Assembly (NCBI GenBank): GCA_947503555.1 | Contig: CANNEE010000005.1 | Span: 1-64,000, forward strand | Reading direction: 5' to 3' | Length of the DNA: 64,000 nt | From: an uncultured Shewanella sp. | Lineage (GTDB): Bacteria > Pseudomonadota > Gammaproteobacteria > Enterobacterales > Shewanellaceae | In this document: positions 9,364-20,266 of the stretch, one piece after another | Layout: each line of letters begins with the position of its first letter | Position numbering within the stretch: position 1 is the stretch's first letter | Notes under the pieces: generated by a model | Seen by the model: the letters and a program-made list of their open reading frames with translations, nothing else | Databases searched by the model: none | Told to the model about the DNA's origin: nothing | Program-made: the position numbers and the translations under genes

Positions 9364-10311
9364 TTAGTGCTTGAACATTGCCGAGATAGACTCTTCGTTG
9401 CTTACGCGACGAATCGCTTCGGCAAGGACTGCTGACATAGTCAACTGAGTGACTTTCTCAACCTTTTGCATCTCTGGGCTCAATGGTGTGGTATCTGTCA
9501 CAATTACTTCATCGATAACTGAGTTTTCGATGTTTTGTGCAGCGTTACCAGAGAATACTGGGTGAGTCGCGTAAGCAAATACACGGTTTGCACCATGCTC
9601 TTTTAATGCTTCTGCTGCTTTTGATAGGGTTCCACCTGTATCAATCATATCGTCAACGATAATACAGTCACGGCCTTGAACGTCACCTATGATATGCATC
9701 ACTTGAGCAACGTTCGCCTGTGGACGACGCTTATCGATAATGGCTAGATCTGAATCATCTAGCAGTTTCGCGACAGCGCGAGCACGAACAACACCACCGA
9801 TATCTGGTGATACCACAACTGGGTTGTCTAGTTGCTTAGCTTGCATATCTTCTAGTAGCACAGGGCTACCGAATACGTTATCAACAGGAACATCGAAGAA
9901 GCCCTGGATCTGTTCAGCGTGAAGATCACAAGTCAGTACGCGGTCAACACCTACGCTAGATAGGAAGTCAGCCACCACTTTTGCGGTAATTGGTACACGG
10001 GCACTACGTACACGACGGTCTTGACGTGCGTAGCCGAAGTAAGGAATAACAGCCGTGATACGACCAGCAGATGCACGACGAAGCGCATCAACCATAACGA
10101 TCAGTTCCATTAAGTTATCATTAGTCGGCGCACAGGTAGATTGGATGATAAATACATCGGCACCACGTACGTTTTCATTTATTTGGACACTGATTTCACC
10201 ATCGCTAAAAACACCTACGTCGGCATTTCCAAGTTTGCAAAATAAACGGTCGGCAATCTTTTTAGCGAGGCTGGGGGTAGCATTCCCAGCAAAGAGCTTG
10301 ATGTCGGGCAC
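9364..10311 (-). CDS. prs: Ribose-phosphate pyrophosphokinase (PRPP synthetase)
   Basis: 315 residues, the usual length. It makes PRPP from ribose 5-phosphate and ATP for nucleotide, His and Trp synthesis. The ATP-binding [16 protein letters not shown], the [11 protein letters not shown] segment and the PRPP loop [10 protein letters not shown] are all present. The start is GTG (VPDIKLF…) with GAGG about eight bases upstream. It is downstream of ispE in the conserved lolB-ispE-prs order. Confidence 0.97.
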   Translation of the reverse strand: MPDIKLFAGNATPSLAKKIADRLFCKLGNADVGVFSDGEISVQINENVRGADVFIIQSTCAPTNDNLMELIVMVDALRRASAGRITAVIPYFGYARQDRRVRSARVPITAKVVADFLSSVGVDRVLTCDLHAEQIQGFFDVPVDNVFGSPVLLEDMQAKQLDNPVVVSPDIGGVVRARAVAKLLDDSDLAIIDKRRPQANVAQVMHIIGDVQGRDCIIVDDMIDTGGTLSKAAEALKEHGANRVFAYATHPVFSGNAAQNIENSVIDEVIVTDTTPLSPEMQKVEKVTQLTMSAVLAEAIRRVSNEESISAMFKH

Positions 10312-10405
10312 GGTATGAACCTCAGGCGTTTGCTTTATATTTAGTGGCTGGAGCCGGTCTCATCAAAATCGGCTCCAGAAGTCTGTTTCTAGAGGGGTTA
10401 AGTCG

Positions 10406-11290
10406 TTAGAGTTGACTTAAACGCTGCTCTAGCGGCGATCTATTGATGCCTTGTGCAACGAAACCACGTAGCGATTTAGGTAATTTCTCTAATGCGCTAA
10501 GTGCTTCATTTTGTTCATTGAATGTTCCAAACACGCAGGCGCCTGTTCCGGTCATTCTTGACGGCGCATATTCTACCAGCCACGCCAGTGCCTTGGCAAC
10601 TTGAGGATAAGTGTCGGCAACAAGCTGCTGACAGTCGTTTTTCCATTCACTATTTAATAATGTAGAGAGGGATAATTTAGCCGTATCACGGGGTAAATTG
10701 GGGTGTTGAAATACTGCTTGGGTCGAGACATGGACCTCAGGTATTAGCACTAAATACCATGGCTCGTCGGCTTCAACTGCTTGTAGTTTTTCGCCGACTC
10801 CTTCGGCAAAAGCCGCGTAACCATTAATAAAAACAGGAACATCGGCACCTAGGCTTAAGCCTATTTCAGCGAGCTCTTGACGGCTAAGTCCGGTTTGCCA
10901 AAGTGCATTGAGCGCCACTAGTGTGGTGGCCGCATCCGATGAACCACCACCGAGTCCGCCTCCCATAGGTAGGCGCTTATCTAGCCAAATTTCTGCGCCC
11001 AATTGGCATTGAGTATGAGTTTGTAAGGATTTTGCGGCTTTTAGAATTAAGTTATCGCTATCCGGGACAGATAGGCCCATGTTTGAGTGGAGCTTTAATT
11101 CGGGACTTTGAGTGATTTTAAAATCGAGATAATCGGCCTGAGTCACAAATTGAAATAATGTTTGTAGTTCATGGTAACCGTCTTCTCTTTGGCCATTGAC
11201 GTGCAAAAACAGGTTGAGCTTTGCTGGTGCCGGCCAGCCCATTGACACCTCTGTGTGCTGGGTTAAATCCTGCTGGCTGAGTCTGGTCAT
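10406..11290 (-). CDS. ispE: 4-diphosphocytidyl-2-C-methyl-D-erythritol kinase
   Basis: 294 residues. GHMP-kinase fold with the substrate motif [12 protein letters not shown] near residue 20 and the ATP loop [14 protein letters not shown]. It phosphorylates CDP-ME in the non-mevalonate isoprenoid pathway. The N-terminus is about 15 residues longer than typical before PAPAKLN; MGWPAP is an internal alternative start. It lies 48 bp after lolB and 94 bp before prs. Confidence 0.95.
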   Translation of the reverse strand: MTRLSQQDLTQHTEVSMGWPAPAKLNLFLHVNGQREDGYHELQTLFQFVTQADYLDFKITQSPELKLHSNMGLSVPDSDNLILKAAKSLQTHTQCQLGAEIWLDKRLPMGGGLGGGSSDAATTLVALNALWQTGLSRQELAEIGLSLGADVPVFINGYAAFAEGVGEKLQAVEADEPWYLVLIPEVHVSTQAVFQHPNLPRDTAKLSLSTLLNSEWKNDCQQLVADTYPQVAKALAWLVEYAPSRMTGTGACVFGTFNEQNEALSALEKLPKSLRGFVAQGINRSPLEQRLSQL

Positions 11291-11338
11291 TGTTTGTTTA
11301 CCTATTTGCTAATTACTTTCAAAATTGCTGATAAAGGC

Positions 11339-11980
11339 TTATTTCACTATTACAGCTTGGTTATCCAAGGCTTGCCATTGATTGGTTTGGATTTTTAGCC
11401 GAATTCCCTCTCGCTTTACTGATAATAGTCGAGGAATCTGGGCACCGCTTTGCTCCTGCCAACGGGTGTAATAGACATTCCATGCCGGCTGGCCTTGGCT
11501 TTGAATTTGTTTAGGCCGGTTTGCTTTATCTGTCTGTAAAATCAGATCATTGCCTTGGGGTTGACCTGTTATCCAAAGGGGTAACTTATGTAGTGGTAAA
11601 GACCAGCCGGTGACTCTTGTGAGCAATCTTTGCGCATTGGTATCTTGATAACTATCACTGCCGACCTCGAGTAAGGCACCGTTGGGGTTAGAGGTGAGAG
11701 TTAATAAAGATGTCCCCAGCATGCTGGTGAGAACCAGCTTGTCCTCTTGTTGAGTATGGAGCCAATAAAGGTTAGCACTGAGTTTATCATCTGGTGTCTT
11801 TACCGACAGTTTTCCCTTGAGCTCCCACGCCAAAGCTTGGCTTGGATGAGATACGTCAACGGGCTGCAATTCAGCAGGTGGTGTTAGGCTACAACCTGAT
11901 AATAATGTTGAGGCGAGTAACGCCCACAATAAGAGGTGTTTTGTGATCTGGTTCAAGATATTTCGCTGTCCCTGAAACAA
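11339..11980 (-). CDS. lolB: Outer-membrane lipoprotein insertion protein LolB
   Basis: 213 residues. A signal with lipobox LLSGC is followed by the LolB core (ALAWELKGKLSVKTPDDKLSANLYW, NAQRLLTRVTGWSLPLHKLPLWITG). LolB receives lipoproteins from LolA and places them in the outer membrane. No ATG fits; the start is TTG at 11980 with AGGGA about five bases upstream. It is first of the lolB-ispE-prs run and divergent from hemA. Confidence 0.92.
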   Translation of the reverse strand: MFQGQRNILNQITKHLLLWALLASTLLSGCSLTPPAELQPVDVSHPSQALAWELKGKLSVKTPDDKLSANLYWLHTQQEDKLVLTSMLGTSLLTLTSNPNGALLEVGSDSYQDTNAQRLLTRVTGWSLPLHKLPLWITGQPQGNDLILQTDKANRPKQIQSQGQPAWNVYYTRWQEQSGAQIPRLLSVKREGIRLKIQTNQWQALDNQAVIVK

Positions 11981-12211
11981 AGAAGTCCCTATGATACGGG
12001 GGCGCTAAAATAATACCAATGCCTGTTCGTAAATTTGTGCAATTTAAGGTTTTTTTAAGGTTTCTTACCCTTAATGTGGATGATTATTTTAGAAATCGCT
12101 ATTAGAAAGAGATCATTATTCGGTTTTGTTAAGCGTATTCTGTTTTTAATAACGGCAATTCAGTAGAATGTCGCGTATTATAAGAAACGCCAAGAATCTA
12201 GAAAGAGTCAG

Positions 12212-13462
12212 ATGAGCCTTGTAGCAATCGGTATTAACCACAAAACAGCCTCGGTAGATCTGCGAGAAAAAGTCGCGTTCGCACCCGATAAAATCCATGA
12301 TGCGATGAAGAGCCTCGCCAATTCAACGAAAAGTGGCGAAGCTGTTATCGTTTCCACCTGTAACCGCACCGAATTATATTGTAACGCCCTAGAAGAAGCC
12401 GCTGTGGTTGAGTGGTTTGAACAGTACCACGGCTTAGACCATGCCGATGTAGAGCCTTGTCTCTATAAGTATGAGGGCCGTGAAGTGGCAAAACACCTAA
12501 TGCGAGTCTCAGCAGGTTTGGACTCTCTGGTCTTGGGTGAGCCACAAATTCTGGGACAGGTGAAGCAGGCTTTTGTAAAGGCCAAAGAAGCTGGCACTGT
12601 GGCTGTGACCATAGACAGGTTATTTCAAAACACCTTCTCCGTTGCTAAGAAAATCCGCACCGAGACTGAAATCGGTAGCGCCGCTGTGTCGGTCGCTTTC
12701 GCTGCCGTGAGTATGGCAAAACATATCTTCTCATCACTGGCCAAAACTCAGGTGTTACTAGTTGGTGCGGGTGAAACCATAGAGCTAGTGGCTCGCCATT
12801 TAAAAGATAATGGTGTGTCATCTATGGTGGTGGCAAACCGCACTGTGTCACGGGCTGAAGCCATGTGTGAAGAGTTCGGCGCCAAGGCAATTACACTAGA
12901 ACAGATACCAGATTTTCTCCCTAAGGCCGATATCGTGATATCCTCTACCGCCAGCCCTTTACCCATACTCGGTAAAGGCATGGTAGAAAAAGCGCTAAAG
13001 CAGCGTCGACATCAGCCTATGTTATTGGTTGATATCGCGGTACCAAGGGATATTGAGGCAGAAGTTGCCGACTTGGATGACGCCTTCCTATATACGGTTG
13101 ACGATCTGCATAGCATTGTTGAACAGAATATGGCCTCCCGACGTGAGGCTGCCGAGCAGGCTGAACTGATCGCAGAAGAAGAGTCCCACCAGTTTATGGA
13201 GTGGATGCGCTCTTTAGAGTCGGTCGATAGCATTAGAGAGTACCGAACTCAGAGTCTTGCCATCAAAGATGAGATGGTAGATAAGGCATTAAATAAATTA
13301 GCCCAAGGTGGTGACAGTGAGAAAGTCTTGCTTGAATTGGCCAATAAGCTGACTAACAAGCTTATTCACGCGCCGACTCAAGCCCTTACCGCTGCGAGTC
13401 GCCAAGGGGATTTAAATGCCCTTGGACAGTTACGAAATGCCCTCGGTTTAGATAAAAGTTAA
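12212..13462 (+). CDS. hemA: Glutamyl-tRNA reductase
   Basis: 416 residues. It reduces Glu-tRNA to glutamate 1-semialdehyde, the first step of C5 tetrapyrrole synthesis. The N-terminal [17 protein letters not shown], the catalytic Cys50 in [10 protein letters not shown], the NADPH-binding [17 protein letters not shown] and the C-terminal dimerisation helix are all present. It leads hemA-prfA-prmC, with a 14-bp gap to prfA. Haem demand should be high in an organism with an 11-haem cytochrome. Confidence 0.97.
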   Translation: MSLVAIGINHKTASVDLREKVAFAPDKIHDAMKSLANSTKSGEAVIVSTCNRTELYCNALEEAAVVEWFEQYHGLDHADVEPCLYKYEGREVAKHLMRVSAGLDSLVLGEPQILGQVKQAFVKAKEAGTVAVTIDRLFQNTFSVAKKIRTETEIGSAAVSVAFAAVSMAKHIFSSLAKTQVLLVGAGETIELVARHLKDNGVSSMVVANRTVSRAEAMCEEFGAKAITLEQIPDFLPKADIVISSTASPLPILGKGMVEKALKQRRHQPMLLVDIAVPRDIEAEVADLDDAFLYTVDDLHSIVEQNMASRREAAEQAELIAEEESHQFMEWMRSLESVDSIREYRTQSLAIKDEMVDKALNKLAQGGDSEKVLLELANKLTNKLIHAPTQALTAASRQGDLNALGQLRNALGLDKS

Positions 13463-13476
13463 GGTTAGCGAGTTAA

Positions 13477-14556
13477 ATGAAACAATCTGTTGTCCGCAAG
13501 CTAGAGGGCTTGCTTGAGCGTAATGAAGAGGTATTAGCACTGCTGAGTGATGCAGATGTGATAGCCGATCAAGAGCGTTTTCGCGCCTTATCCAAGGAAT
13601 ATGCTCAACTTGAAGATGTCGTAAAGAGCTTCAAGGCTTATCAGCAGGCGGAGGAAGATCTTGAGTCTGCTCAAGAGATGCTAGAGGATCCTGAGCTAAA
13701 AGAGATGGCTCAAGAAGAGATTAAAGAAGCTAAGCAGGCTTTAGAAGATCTAGAAGCTCAGCTGCAAATTCTACTTCTGCCGAAAGATCCCAATGATGAT
13801 GCCAACGCTTTCGTCGAGATTCGCGCCGGTGCTGGTGGTGATGAAGCGGCTATCTTTGCCGGTGACCTGTTCCGCATGTACAGTAAGTACGCCGAGTCGA
13901 ATAAGTGGCAGATGGAGATCATGAACGCCAACGAAGGTGAGCATGGTGGCTTCAAAGAGATGATCGTTAAGTTTAGCGGTGATGGCGTTTACGGCAAGAT
14001 GAAGTTTGAGTCCGGCGGTCACAGGGTACAGCGTGTACCAGAGACAGAATCTCAAGGCCGTGTTCATACCTCTGCTTGTACTGTGGCTGTACTTCATGAA
14101 GTGCCAGAAGCGGAAGCGATTCAGATTAACCCTGCTGACTTGAAGGTGGATACCTTTAGGGCGTCGGGCGCAGGTGGTCAGCACGTTAACAAAACTGATT
14201 CTGCTATTCGTATTACTCACATTCCATCTGGTATCGTGGTTGAGTGTCAGGATCAACGTTCACAACATAAGAACCGTGCTCAGGCAATGAGCGTATTATC
14301 GGCGCGTATTCAAGCGGTAGAAGATGAGAAGCGTCGCAGCGAAGAAGAGAGCACGCGTCGTAGTCTTGTAGGGAGTGGTGATCGCTCTGAGCGTATTCGT
14401 ACCTATAACTTCCCGCAAGGTCGTGTGAGTGAGCATAGAATTAACTTAACTCTGTATCGTCTAGCCGAAGTGATGGAAGGGGATTTAGATGCGATTCTTG
14501 ATCCTTTGATGCAGGAGCATCAAGCGGATCTGCTTGCTGCGTTATCGGACGAATAA
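13477..14556 (+). CDS. prfA: Peptide chain release factor 1
   Basis: 359 residues. It recognises UAA and UAG. The GGQ hydrolysis motif is in [19 protein letters not shown], and the stop-codon region contains [12 protein letters not shown], the RF1-type PxT anticodon context. It lies between hemA and prmC, and prmC methylates the GGQ glutamine. Confidence 0.97.
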   Translation: MKQSVVRKLEGLLERNEEVLALLSDADVIADQERFRALSKEYAQLEDVVKSFKAYQQAEEDLESAQEMLEDPELKEMAQEEIKEAKQALEDLEAQLQILLLPKDPNDDANAFVEIRAGAGGDEAAIFAGDLFRMYSKYAESNKWQMEIMNANEGEHGGFKEMIVKFSGDGVYGKMKFESGGHRVQRVPETESQGRVHTSACTVAVLHEVPEAEAIQINPADLKVDTFRASGAGGQHVNKTDSAIRITHIPSGIVVECQDQRSQHKNRAQAMSVLSARIQAVEDEKRRSEEESTRRSLVGSGDRSERIRTYNFPQGRVSEHRINLTLYRLAEVMEGDLDAILDPLMQEHQADLLAALSDE

Positions 14557-14566
14557 GGACCGAGTT

Positions 14567-15415
14567 TTGGCCTCACAATCGAGTATTTCGGAAGCCCTGC
14601 AATGGGCTTTCGCTGTGTTAAACGAGACCTCTGAGTCCGCTCATGTCGATGCTGAGGTGTTACTCACCCAGTGTTTGAATAAAAATCGCAGCTATCTATA
14701 CACTTGGCCTGAGAAGGCGTTGAGTGTCGAGCAGTGGCAGCAGTTTCAAGCTATGGTGGCTAAGCGCCAAAAAGGCATGCCCGTTGCCCATATTGTGGGG
14801 GAGCGTGAGTTTTGGTCTTTGCCCTTTATTGTCAATGATTCCACTTTGATCCCCCGCCCTGATACGGAAATTTTAGTGGAAACAGCGCTCAATCTGCCCC
14901 TTGCCGATAATGCCAAAGTGCTCGATTTAGGCACAGGTACAGGTGCCATTGCACTGGCGTTGGCATCGGAGCGTCCAAATTGGCGTATTACTGCGCTAGA
15001 TAAAGTCGAAGATGCCGTGATGCTCGCCAAGGCGAATCGCGATAATTTGAATCTACCTCAAGTGGATATTCTACTGAGTGATTGGTTTAGTGCAGTCGAG
15101 AATCGTGACTTTAACTTGATTGTTTCCAATCCGCCTTATATTGATGAGGAAGATGAGCATCTTAGCCAAGGTGATGTGCGCTTTGAGCCTCAAAGTGCAT
15201 TGACGGCTGCTGAGCAAGGTTATGCGGATCTTTATCATATTGCAGGCTGTGCCAAGAAGTATCTTGTGCCGGGTGGGCAGCTGCTAGTTGAGCATGGCTA
15301 CCAACAGGCACTCGCTGTGCGCAATAAGCTGATTGAACTTGGCTATGTGGATGTGGCGACGGTGCGAGATTTTGGTAGTAACGATCGCTGCACACTAGGT
15401 CGCTGGCCGGGATAG
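14567..15415 (+). CDS. prmC: Release factor glutamine methyltransferase
   Basis: 282 residues from a TTG start at 14567, with AAGGA seven bases upstream overlapping the prfA stop region; a start at 14534 would add 11 residues with no RBS. The N-terminal helical PrmC domain is followed by motif I VLDLGTGTGAIALALA and the substrate motif NPPY. It methylates the GGQ glutamine of RF1 and RF2. It begins 10 bp after prfA, so the two are translationally linked. Confidence 0.95.
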   Translation: MASQSSISEALQWAFAVLNETSESAHVDAEVLLTQCLNKNRSYLYTWPEKALSVEQWQQFQAMVAKRQKGMPVAHIVGEREFWSLPFIVNDSTLIPRPDTEILVETALNLPLADNAKVLDLGTGTGAIALALASERPNWRITALDKVEDAVMLAKANRDNLNLPQVDILLSDWFSAVENRDFNLIVSNPPYIDEEDEHLSQGDVRFEPQSALTAAEQGYADLYHIAGCAKKYLVPGGQLLVEHGYQQALAVRNKLIELGYVDVATVRDFGSNDRCTLGRWPG

Positions 15416-15440
15416 CGACAAGTTAAGATGATTTGATGTA

Positions 15441-15471
15441 AACGGGACGCCAATTGGCGTCCCGTTTTTTT
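15441..15471 (+). terminator. Intrinsic terminator of hemA-prfA-prmC
   Basis: AACGGGACGCC and GGCGTCCCGTT form an 11-bp perfect stem around AATT, then a T-run. Confidence 0.94.
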
Positions 15472-15597
15472 GAGTGCAGTGTGTGAGAGCAGTGTTTGAG
15501 CTCATTGCTTAGTTTTAGTGTTGTGCTTGCCTATGCCGCCAATGACTTTGATCGACCTTAAGAGTCTTAATGTCCGGCTAAAAGTGGGAAAATACAA

Positions 15598-16295
15598 TTA
15601 GGCAAGATTTTTAATCATAAAGTATTTGCATCCAGTGAGGGGGTAGTGATTTTGAGTCCACTGAACCTGATAGCCCATAGCTTCATAAAAAGGTTTCGCT
15701 TGAAACTCTAGGGTATCGAGTAGCACCTTGTTGCACCCTCTATCTTTGGCGATAGCCTCTGCTTGTGATAGTAACTGTTTACCTAGCCCTTTACCGCGAC
15801 ACTGCTCATCGACCCAAAAATTATCGATAAGCAGCCAATGACCAAAGCTTCTGCCTGTAATGCCAGCTATCACACGGCCATCCTTATCACAGAGCTTTAA
15901 GCCAAGGGGAAGACGCTCCACTTCGGGCCAATGTTGCCAATCATATCAATCTAACTAAATATCTGCTCAATTCAGAGCCTCTCAGGCTTTTCAATTTAAG
16001 GCGCATTGATGCAAGAATGGTTATTCCCTTTTAAGTCAATGCAACACAGAAGTGAAACGTCTGAGAGACTCCCACAGGGCGGGTTTCAACACCTCGTATG
16101 CTGTGTTAGATGCTTTCGAAATAGAACAACTATTCACATCTATCATCTGCCTTGCCTACGAAGTGTTGAATTCCCGCTGAATGATCACATATTTAGTGCG
16201 ATTGGTATCAACTTGGCGATCTTCTGTTTAATCAGATTTGCAAACGCTTCTGAATCATCCTCAAGGATAGTTAAGGCTTGCGCTGGCTGTGACAT
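15598..16295 (-). pseudogene. GNAT-family N-acetyltransferase gene interrupted by a MITE-like element
   Basis: The 3' part (15598-15941) encodes DWQHWPEVERLPLGLKL…, the GNAT acetyl-CoA loop QCRGKGLGKQLL and the end …FYEAMGYQV…YFMIKNLA, but it runs into an in-frame stop with no ATG; only an internal GTG at 15921 could start it. On the far side of a 271-bp element, minus-strand ATG 16293-16295, with AAGGA upstream, opens a 30-codon piece (MSQPAQALTILEDDSEAFAN…) that looks like the missing first helix of this family. The two pieces joined would give a protein of usual GNAT length (~145). That they were one gene is inference; the junction needs a small frame correction. Confidence 0.6.
15941..16211. 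mobile_element. MITE-like non-autonomous element, about 271 bp
   Basis: The ends are imperfect terminal inverted repeats: TATCAATCTAACTAAAT at the left and ATTTAGTGCGATTGGTATCA at the right (reverse complement TGATACCAATCGCACTAAAT). No transposase is encoded. It sits between the two halves of a GNAT gene. The 101-codon ORF crossing it is not protein-like. Copy number elsewhere in the genome cannot be judged from this window. Confidence 0.55.
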
Positions 16296-16592
16296 CGTTA
16301 GATTTCCTTGATTCTTTTGAAAGAGCTTAATTGATTTTTACTGACTAGCTTAGTGTTTTTGCGACTTGGATAATAGCATTGAGTCAAGCGAGTTCTCAGG
16401 CTCAGCGAACGAAACAGGTGTCATTTCCCTTGTGAGTGAGGATCGGCTTGGTATTGGTCTTAGTTCAGTTGTTTTATTCCAGTGTTTGTATGATTGTACA
16501 GCAGTTTTGATGCTAGACATTCAATTGGATTGGTATAACTGAGCATGGATAAGGTACACTAGCGCCTTTGTTAGTAAAACAGATGTAACATC

Positions 16593-16988
16593 ATGGAATT
16601 TATCTACAGTTTATATCCCTATGTGAAGCATACTCATATGTTGTTTGTTGCAACCAGTGTGCTGTTTTTTATTGTTCGCTTTGCTCTGCATATGCGTAAC
16701 TCTCCATTGATGCAAAAGAAATTTTTTAAGGTTGCGCCCCATGTAGTCGACACCTTTTTATTGCTTACAGGTTTAATGCTTTGCTTCTTAATTAAGCAAT
16801 ATCCTTTTGTTGACCCATGGCTAACCGAGAAGATCACCGGTGTTGCTGCCTATATTCTGTTAGGCGTAATGGCAATGCGTAAGAATCAAAACACTTTCTT
16901 TAAGATGTTTGCTTTCTTTGGTGCTCTAGGTTGGGTGATTTATGTGGGTAAGATTGCAGTATTTAAGTCTGCTGTCTTACTTGGATAA
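16593..16988 (+). CDS. sirB2: SirB2 family integral membrane protein
   Basis: 131 residues, four hydrophobic segments, with the family opening YPYVKHTHMLFVATSVLFFIVR and HVVDTFLLLTGLMLCF. The biochemical role is not established; the name comes from up-regulation of Salmonella invasion genes. It lies between prmC and sirB1-kdsA, as in E. coli and its relatives. Confidence 0.9.
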   Translation: MEFIYSLYPYVKHTHMLFVATSVLFFIVRFALHMRNSPLMQKKFFKVAPHVVDTFLLLTGLMLCFLIKQYPFVDPWLTEKITGVAAYILLGVMAMRKNQNTFFKMFAFFGALGWVIYVGKIAVFKSAVLLG

Positions 16989-17033
16989 TGCTGAGTAACC
17001 TTGTTTTTAAGTGGTAATTAGAATTTAAAGTTA

Positions 17034-17822
17034 ATGCATACGTATCAAATGACAGACTCGATAAAACTGCCTGAAACCGCACTTGAGCTGAACCAGCACT
17101 TAGGTTTTTCCCAAAAGAAGGTAACCGAGTGGGCTTGGCTTGAGCTTGCTGGCTCTGTGCTCAGCCACTATGTGGTGGATCAGCAACAAAGATTAGAAGG
17201 CCTATTAAAGTGGTTTTATCAAGACTTAGGTTTCTCGGTTAAGCAGGACTACTATAGTGTCGAAGCCGCAGATCTAGGTATGTGCATTACGAGCCGACAG
17301 GGCAATAGTACTACTCTAGCGACGGTATTGATTCTACTTGCTAAACAGTTGGACCTGACACTCGAAGCCATGTTACTGCCTGGCCATACTGTGCTTTGCT
17401 CACGCCTAAGTGGTAAACCTAGGTATATCGATCCCTTAACAGGAAAAGATCTGACTAAGCATGAGTTACATGTTCTGGTGCGCGGTGAGTTGGGTAATGC
17501 GGCTAAGATGAAGGTGAAATACCTTAAGCCTGCCACTGTTAAGCGTCTAATATCCCGTATGTTGCATGAGCTAAAAGCCGCTTGTATTGTGGCTCACAAA
17601 TTTGAGCAAGCGATGGAGTGCTGTAACTTGCTGATGCAGTGGCACCAGGATGATGTTTATCTTAATCGTGAGCGTGCTTTTATTGCCCAACAGCTTGGGT
17701 GTATTAAAGTGGCGGCCGATGATCTAAAGCATTTTGTCGATAACAGTCCACACGACCCTGTGATTGAGCTAGTCAAAATGCAACTCAAAGAGTTAGATGA
17801 GCATAGTGAAGTGTATCACTAA
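17034..17822 (+). CDS. sirB1: SirB1 family protein (transglutaminase-like core plus TPR-like tail)
   Basis: 262 residues. The N-terminal half is the SirB1/transglutaminase-like domain (LEGLLKWFYQDLGFSV…, NSTTLATVLILLAKQLDLTLEAMLLPGHTVL). The C-terminal ~90 residues look like helical repeats. The usual catalytic Cys position of transglutaminase folds appears to read N-S-T here, so activity is doubtful. It is 45 bp after sirB2 and followed by a terminator. Confidence 0.85.
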   Translation: MHTYQMTDSIKLPETALELNQHLGFSQKKVTEWAWLELAGSVLSHYVVDQQQRLEGLLKWFYQDLGFSVKQDYYSVEAADLGMCITSRQGNSTTLATVLILLAKQLDLTLEAMLLPGHTVLCSRLSGKPRYIDPLTGKDLTKHELHVLVRGELGNAAKMKVKYLKPATVKRLISRMLHELKAACIVAHKFEQAMECCNLLMQWHQDDVYLNRERAFIAQQLGCIKVAADDLKHFVDNSPHDPVIELVKMQLKELDEHSEVYH

Positions 17823-17848
17823 TCTATCGCAATAGAATTGAATAAAGA

Positions 17849-17883
17849 ACAGCTTGCTTATAGTGTGCAGGCTGTCTTTTTTT
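17849..17883 (+). terminator. Intrinsic terminator after sirB1
   Basis: ACAGC-TTGC and GCAG-GCTGT pair around TTATAGTGT, followed by C and a T7 run. Confidence 0.75.
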
Positions 17884-18019
17884 GTACCTAGCCTTGCAAT
17901 TACACTGTGAATTGTGGGCTGAATATAATAATAAGATAAGTATCAATTCTAAATAACTTACTAAAAATAAAAACAAATATTTAAAAGCTAAAGTAAATTG
18001 GGAAGGGAGCTAAGACAGT

Positions 18020-19264
18020 ATGACAAATACCGCCTTAATTACAAATGATGCCACCGCTTTAGGGGTTTTAGCGGTCATTCTTGGATTTGTATTTTATACC
18101 AATTCAAGTATGCACCCATTTTGGCGAGGGTTTTACAAATATATTCCAGCACTGCTACTGTGTTATTTTTTACCCTCTTTGATGAATACTTTTGGGGTGA
18201 TCGATGGTCACGCATCCCAGCTCTATTTCGTCGCGTCACGTTATCTATTACCTGCTTGCTTGGTGCTGTTGATTTTAAGTGTCGACCTCAAGGCGATTCT
18301 TGGGCTAGGGCCAAAAGCGATTATCATGTTTTTAACGGGAACCTTAGGGATCGTTATCGGTGGGCCGATTGCGCTGCTCGTGTTATCGGTTCTTGCACCA
18401 GAAGCTGTTGGTGGCAATGGGCCTGAGGCCGTATGGCGTGGTATGACAACGCTTGCGGGTAGCTGGATTGGCGGTGGGGCCAACCAAGCTGCGATGAAAG
18501 AGGTCTATAGTGTTGGCGGTGATATCTTCTCTGTGATGGTGACCGTCGATGTGATTGTCGCCAATATCTGGATGGCAGTACTTCTGTTTATGGCGTCAAA
18601 AGCCAAAGAGATAGATGCTAAAACCGGTGCCGACACCAGTGCAATCGAGCGCTTGAAAAACCGCGTTGAGCAGTATCACGCAGAAAATGCTCGTATTCCA
18701 ATGACCCGTGACTTGATGTTAATGGTGGCTATTGGCTTTGGTGTGACTGGTCTGGCTCATTTCTGCGCCGATTTTCTCGGGCCATTTTTCCAAGAGCATT
18801 ATCCTTGGACATCACAATATAGCTTAACATCTAAGTTCTTCTGGCTAGTGGTGATAGTGACGACTATTGGCCTAGGTTTATCCTTTAGCCCAGTTAGACA
18901 CTTAGAAGCTGCCGGCGCATCTAAAGTGGCATCGGCTTTCCTTTATATTCTGGTGGCGACCATTGGTCTGCATATGGATGTGACTAAGATTGCCGAAACG
19001 CCAGTTTATTTTGTCGTGGGCATAGTGTGGATGCTAGTGCACGCAGGTCTCATGTTATTGGTCGCTAAGATTATTAGAGCGCCCCTGTTCTATATGGCGG
19101 TGGGAAGCCAAGCTAACGTAGGTGGCGCGGCATCGGCTCCTGTGGTGGCAGCATCATTCCACCCATCGCTGGCACCTGTAGGTGTACTACTGGCAGTATT
19201 TGGCTATGCTGTGGGTACCTATATGGCATGGCTATGTGGTCAGTTCTTACAGTTTGTAAATTAG
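18020..19264 (+). CDS. DUF819 family integral membrane protein
   Basis: 414 residues with about 11-12 hydrophobic helices and the family-like segments LAGSWIGGGANQAAMKE and VGSQANVGGAASAPVVAA. A GAANQ/N-rich re-entrant pattern suggests a transporter, but no substrate is established. It sits between sirB1 and kdsA, which are adjacent in many gammaproteobacteria, so it is a lineage-specific insertion into the cluster. It has its own upstream space and 61 bp to kdsA. Confidence 0.85.
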   Translation: MTNTALITNDATALGVLAVILGFVFYTNSSMHPFWRGFYKYIPALLLCYFLPSLMNTFGVIDGHASQLYFVASRYLLPACLVLLILSVDLKAILGLGPKAIIMFLTGTLGIVIGGPIALLVLSVLAPEAVGGNGPEAVWRGMTTLAGSWIGGGANQAAMKEVYSVGGDIFSVMVTVDVIVANIWMAVLLFMASKAKEIDAKTGADTSAIERLKNRVEQYHAENARIPMTRDLMLMVAIGFGVTGLAHFCADFLGPFFQEHYPWTSQYSLTSKFFWLVVIVTTIGLGLSFSPVRHLEAAGASKVASAFLYILVATIGLHMDVTKIAETPVYFVVGIVWMLVHAGLMLLVAKIIRAPLFYMAVGSQANVGGAASAPVVAASFHPSLAPVGVLLAVFGYAVGTYMAWLCGQFLQFVN

Positions 19265-19283
19265 TCGCCCTTAAGAATTTTAA

Positions 19284-20174
<891 letters not shown>

Positions 20175-20184
20175 AAGCGTTATT

Positions 20185-20210
20185 AGCCCCGAGTTATCTC
20201 GGGGCTTTTT
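20185..20210 (+). terminator. Intrinsic terminator of kdsA
   Basis: GCCCCGAG and CTCGGGGC around TTAT, then T5. Confidence 0.93.
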
Positions 20211-20266
20211 GTTTGGCGATATTTATTCTCAGCGTCGAGTGTTGGCGCTGTGGTGAGATTCTTTTA

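Noticed and set aside
13771-14256. 161-codon minus-strand ORF inside prfA
   Set aside because: Antisense shadow of a strongly conserved gene.
16006-16311. 101-codon ORF across the MITE-like element
   Set aside because: It spans both the element and the foreign flank, has no RBS and no protein-like pattern.
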